DNA from: JBBQZP01 sp038207585
Lineage (GTDB): Bacteria; Pseudomonadota; Alphaproteobacteria; Rhodobacterales; Rhodobacteraceae
DNA: 64,000 nucleotides
Direction: 5' to 3'
NCBI GenBank assembly: GCA_038207585.1
Contig: JBBQZP010000021.1
Span: 13,828-77,827, forward strand
This document shows, in pieces, positions 61,132-64,000 of this stretch; within the stretch, counting starts at the first letter, position 1, and each line of letters begins with the position of its first letter. The position numbers and the translations under genes are program-made. The notes under the pieces were generated by a model that was not told where the DNA came from, ran no database searches, and saw only the letters and a list, made by a program, of their open reading frames with translations.

Positions 61132-62379
61132 CTACAGCACGCGGTCCAGTGCTGCGATCAGTTTGGCCACCTCGGCCTCGGTCGTATAATGCACAAAGCT
61201 CAGCCGCAGCACGCCCCGCTCCATATCAACCCCCATCGCAGCCAAGGGCCGCACGGCGTAAAAATCACCGCCCCCCGCCATGATGCCATGCTCCGCCAAA
61301 GCTGCAGCCACGGGTTCCGCCGCCCGATCCAGCGCCACCGCAACCGTCGGCGCGCGGGCTTCGGCCTTGCGTGGGCCGATCAGGCGCAGGTCGTTGCGCG
61401 CGGCCAGATAGTCCAGAAGCGGGGCCACCAGACGCACCTCATGCGCGCGCATAAGGTCATGCACGGCCGTAGAGCGTTCCAGCGGCGACGCCTGCCCAGA
61501 CCCTGAACCGCTGCCGAAATGATGCGCGTATAGCGCATCCACATAATCCGCCATGCCCGCACAGGCCGCGATCTGCGCATGGTCGGGGCCAGAGGGCGTG
61601 AAGCGTTTGTAAAGCACATCTCCGTTGAAATAATGCCCCTGATTGGGCAAGGCCGCACCGACATCGCGGCGCAGAACCATGATCCCCTGATGTGGGCCGT
61701 AGGTCTTGTAGGATGAAAACAGATAGATATCCGCCCCCAGAGCCGCCACATCGGGAAAGCCGTGCGGCGCGTAACTGACCCCGTCCACGCAGGTAAATGC
61801 CCCCGCCGCCCGCGCCATCGCACAGATCTCGGCCACCGGGTTGATCTCGGCCACTGCGTTGGAGCAATGCGGAAAGCACACCATCCGCACCCGCCCGTCG
61901 GCCAGCAGACCACCAAGGTCGCGCGGGTCCAGATGCCCGGTCTGCGGATCAATCCGCCATTCGCGCACCTCGATCCCGGCACCCTCCAGCCTGCGCCATG
62001 CCCCCGAATTCGCCTCGTGATCCTGATTGGTTACAACGACCGCGCCGTCTGTTCCCGCCAGCCACTGCCGCACCGCCTGCGCAAGAACGTAAGTGTTGGT
62101 GCTGGTCGAAGGGCCGAACGACACCTCATCGGTTGCCACCCCCATCATCGCTGCAAGCCTCTCGCGCGCCTCGTCCATCTCGGCCCCGCCAAGCTGGCTT
62201 GCGGCATAGGGCGCATAGGGCTGCACCTTGCGGTCGGTGTAAAACCGCGTCAGCCGGTCAATCACCGGCTTGCAGGTATAGGACCCGCCCGCGTTTTCAA
62301 AAAACGCCTGCTCCTGCAGGTCGGGGCTGGAAAACGCGGGAAACTGCGCGCGCACGAAATCAATGTCTAGCTCGGTCAT
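61132..62379 (-). CDS. Class-V aminotransferase/cysteine desulfurase-like PLP enzyme
   Basis: 415 residues from the ATG at 62379 with AGGACCC. Fold-type I PLP enzyme of the NifS/SufS/CsdA superfamily: FFENAGGSYTCKPVIDRL, VSFGPSTSTNTYVLAQAV, FTCVDGVSYAPHGFPDV (PLP Asp), and Schiff-base lysine in LFSSYKTYGPHQGIMVL. The C-terminal domain ends RGVLRLSFVHYTTEAEVAKL. The mobile-loop cysteine typical of true desulfurases is not obvious, so selenocysteine lyase-like or another beta-lyase role is possible. The gene stands alone and is divergent from the binding-protein gene. Confidence 0.85.
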   Translation of the reverse strand: MTELDIDFVRAQFPAFSSPDLQEQAFFENAGGSYTCKPVIDRLTRFYTDRKVQPYAPYAASQLGGAEMDEARERLAAMMGVATDEVSFGPSTSTNTYVLAQAVRQWLAGTDGAVVVTNQDHEANSGAWRRLEGAGIEVREWRIDPQTGHLDPRDLGGLLADGRVRMVCFPHCSNAVAEINPVAEICAMARAAGAFTCVDGVSYAPHGFPDVAALGADIYLFSSYKTYGPHQGIMVLRRDVGAALPNQGHYFNGDVLYKRFTPSGPDHAQIAACAGMADYVDALYAHHFGSGSGSGQASPLERSTAVHDLMRAHEVRLVAPLLDYLAARNDLRLIGPRKAEARAPTVAVALDRAAEPVAAALAEHGIMAGGGDFYAVRPLAAMGVDMERGVLRLSFVHYTTEAEVAKLIAALDRVL

Positions 62380-62427
62380 AGGGTCCTCATCCTGATGGCG
62401 CTGATCCTATTCGGATCGGGCGCGCCC

Positions 62428-62500
62428 GCAAGCCCTGCCCGCCCTGCCCGCCCTGCCCGCCCCGCAAGCCCTGCACGTCTGGCGGCCGCACGTCTGGCGG
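62428..62500. repeat. Compound short tandem repeats in the divergent intergenic region
   Basis: CCCTGCCCG is repeated three times head to tail (62433-62459). CGCAAGCCCTGC flanks this block on both sides (62427-62438, 62463-62474). GCACGTCTGGCGG then occurs twice with a 15-base period (62473-62485, 62488-62500). Likely prone to slippage. Confidence 0.7.
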
Positions 62501-62661
62501 GCAGATTTCACCCAAATATCGCAAATCTGCGTGTTTGCCTGCGGTGAAGTCGCCTATGCACCGCCCCAAAGCCTTTACAAGACGCGCGGATCACATCAAG
62601 TTTGCCGCAATGGCTCCGGGGGGGGCCATGCAATTCAAAAGCAACAACAGTCTGAGGTCAC

Positions 62662-63708
62662 ATGAAACTCCGCACAAAACTTCTTGCCAGCGCCATGCTG
62701 GTCGTGTCCGCGCCTGCCTTTGCGGCAGACCCCGATCTGACGGTCTTTGACTGGGCCGGGTTCGAGGAACCAAGCCTGATCCAGGGCTACCAGGACAAAC
62801 ACGGCCAGATGCCCACCTATGCCTTTTTCGCGGACGATGACGAGGCGTTCCAGAAGGTCGCCTCGGGCTTCAAGGCCGATGTCGCACATCCCTGTTCGCA
62901 GATGGTGTCGAAATACCGCGACGCGGGCCTGATCGAGCCCTGGGATGTCAGCCGCATCCCCGAATTTGCCAACATCGCGCCGCGCTTCCTTGAATCAGAG
63001 ATTTTCAAGGATGATCAGGGCGTGTGGTACATCCCGACCGACTACGCCTACACCGCCGTCGCCTACAATACAAACGAAGTGCCCGAGGCTGATGTGGCCA
63101 GCCTTCAGGTGTTCAAAGACCCGAAATACGCAGGCCGCATCTCGCTGCCCGACAACACCGACGACGTCTGGGCGCTGGCCCTGCTGGCCACCGGCGTCAC
63201 CGACTGGACCAACGTGACCGACGAGCAGTTTGCGGCAGGGGCGGCCTGGCTGCGCGAAGTGCATCCAAACGTGCGCGCCTATTGGTCGGACCCGTCGGAA
63301 CTGTCGCAACTGATGGCCTCGGGCGAGGTGCTGGTGGCATGGTCATGGAACGATTCCGTCGCGCTGATGCGGGCCGAAAACTTCCCGGTGGGCTTTCAGC
63401 GGCAAGCCAAAGAGGGGGCGTCAAACTGGTTCTGCGGCTATGTGAATTTCAAGGACGCGCCGGGGTCCGAAGACAAGGCTTACGATTTCATCAACGCCTG
63501 GCTTGACCCCAATTCCGCCAAGGGTCTGCTGGCGAACTTTGGCTATGCGCAGTCGAACGACACCGGCATGGCGGCAATCCCCGAGGCCGAACTGGTGGCC
63601 GCTGACGTGTCGCCGCTGACCTCGACGCTGCTGCCGCAGGTGCCGATCCCGACGTCCGAGCGTGACAAGATGCTGCAGGAATTCGAGAATATCAAAGCCG
63701 GGTTCTGA
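62662..63708 (+). CDS. Stand-alone polyamine-type ABC substrate-binding protein (PotD/PotF-like)
   Basis: 348 residues from the ATG at 62662 after TGAGGTCAC. Signal peptide MKLRTKLLASAMLVVSAPAF, cleaved near AFA-AD. PotD-type mature protein: LTVFDWAGFEEPSLIQGYQD, WYIPTDYAYTAVAYNTNEVP, RISLPDNTDDVWALALLATG, and a late GYAQSNDTGMAAIPEAEL. No permease or ATPase follows: a strong terminator ends the transcript and tmRNA comes next. It must work with permeases encoded elsewhere, or the other subunits were separated from it. Confidence 0.9.
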   Translation: MKLRTKLLASAMLVVSAPAFAADPDLTVFDWAGFEEPSLIQGYQDKHGQMPTYAFFADDDEAFQKVASGFKADVAHPCSQMVSKYRDAGLIEPWDVSRIPEFANIAPRFLESEIFKDDQGVWYIPTDYAYTAVAYNTNEVPEADVASLQVFKDPKYAGRISLPDNTDDVWALALLATGVTDWTNVTDEQFAAGAAWLREVHPNVRAYWSDPSELSQLMASGEVLVAWSWNDSVALMRAENFPVGFQRQAKEGASNWFCGYVNFKDAPGSEDKAYDFINAWLDPNSAKGLLANFGYAQSNDTGMAAIPEAELVAADVSPLTSTLLPQVPIPTSERDKMLQEFENIKAGF

Positions 63709-63730
63709 AAACCCGCGTCAGAACCCAAGC

Positions 63731-63761
63731 GGCGCGCGGTGCAACCACCGCGCGCCTTTTT
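63731..63761 (+). terminator. Rho-independent terminator after the binding-protein gene
   Basis: GGCGCGCGGTG-CAAC-CACCGCGCGCC gives a perfect 11-base stem with a 4-base loop, followed by TTTTT. It lies 22 bases past the stop codon. Confidence 0.95.
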
Positions 63762-63824
63762 CAATCCAGATGCCCCGCGCAAGATCTGCGTAACGGCGAA
63801 AGTCGCAAGTGCCGGGGACAAGCC

Positions 63825-63853
63825 TTGCACCGACGCCGCGCCGCCCCTATGTT
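63825..63853 (+). promoter_or_regulatory. Sigma70-type promoter of ssrA
   Basis: TTGCAC (63825-63830), 17-base spacer, TATGTT (63848-63853). Initiation is expected near 63860, just ahead of the tmRNA acceptor segment. Confidence 0.6.
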
Positions 63854-63859
63854 GAGCAT

Positions 63860-64000
63860 GTTCCGGGCAACCGGTTCTATGGCGATAAACGCACCCGTAA
63901 TACGCGGATCGGACCCGGGGGCGGTACCCGGCGGCTCCACCACCAACCCCTCATTGGGGGCAGATGGGGCCGAAACAGGATCGACGAACGTCTAAAGGGG
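63860..64000 (+). ncRNA. ssrA: Transfer-messenger RNA (permuted, two-piece alphaproteobacterial type), 3' part outside window
   Basis: The gene begins with the acceptor piece: T-arm like CCGGG-GGCGGTA-CCCGG and then CGGCTCC-A-CCA (63932-63942). The coding piece starts at 63966 with GGGGCCG, which pairs over all 7 bases with CGGCTCC (one G-U), and continues GATCGACGAACG. Acceptor end before the 5' end is the circularly permuted order typical of this class. The loop 63943-63965 should be cut out. The tag codons lie beyond the window. Confidence 0.85.

Noticed and set aside
62428..62500. CRISPR-like array
   Set aside because: Units are 9-15 bases, directly adjacent, with no unique spacers and no cas genes.

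Overview
The window looks like chromosomal DNA of a GC-rich alphaproteobacterium of the order Rhodobacterales (Rhodobacter/Pararhodobacter/Roseobacter type). The evidence is the codon use, a trgA-trgB-cysK tellurite-resistance type locus, a photolyase-cyclopropane synthase pair behind a sigmaE (RpoE/ChrR)-like promoter, a circularly permuted (two-piece) tmRNA gene cut by the right edge, and opgC-opgG-opgH osmoregulated periplasmic glucan genes. It is mostly transport and catabolism operons. No rRNA operon, CRISPR array or intact prophage is visible.

Layout. 1-5376 (minus): sugar catabolic operon with two TIM-barrel isomerases, a Gfo/Idh/MocA dehydrogenase, a LacI regulator and a sugar-binding protein that runs off the left edge; two related LacI-type operator palindromes flank it. 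5599-7423: YHS protein, rhodanese, secreted esterase. 7404-13417 (minus): opgC-opgG-opgH behind a TPR (TTC38-like) gene. 13618-16417 (minus): CoA-transferase and thiamine-diphosphate enzyme, divergent from a tetR-RND efflux operon (16707-21854), with two palindromes between them. 21868-24227: lipid-type glycosyltransferase pair and proline iminopeptidase. 24313-29575: oligopeptide ABC operon with a fused OppD-OppF ATPase. 29609-30724: an AT-rich, probably imported gene for a ClpP/crotonase-fold exported protein. 30789-34579: AGE-family isomerase, M29 aminopeptidase, alpha/beta hydrolase.

34684-43040 is a C-P lyase phosphonate cluster (phnF / phnGHIJKLN, a DUF1045 2H-phosphoesterase-like gene, phnM). 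It is preceded by a relic that appears to join the start of phnC to the end of phnD, so the local phosphonate transporter seems to have been lost while the catabolic enzymes stay intact. A Pho-box-like site lies in front of phnG. 43101-49551: LysR, ureohydrolase (agmatinase/guanidino-acid type), a four-gene polyamine-type ABC importer and an MBL-fold hydrolase, followed by a convergent PfkB sugar kinase.

50638-51959 is a decayed insertion next to tRNA-Ser(GGA): an IS3 transposase tail, an antitoxin gene with an internal stop and a tyrosine-integrase tail with an internal stop. 52282-60985 (minus): phrA-cfa, trgA, trgB, cysK, a large MscS channel and alaX, tightly packed. The right end holds a class-V aminotransferase-like gene, a short tandem-repeat patch, a stand-alone polyamine-binding protein with a strong terminator, and the start of ssrA.
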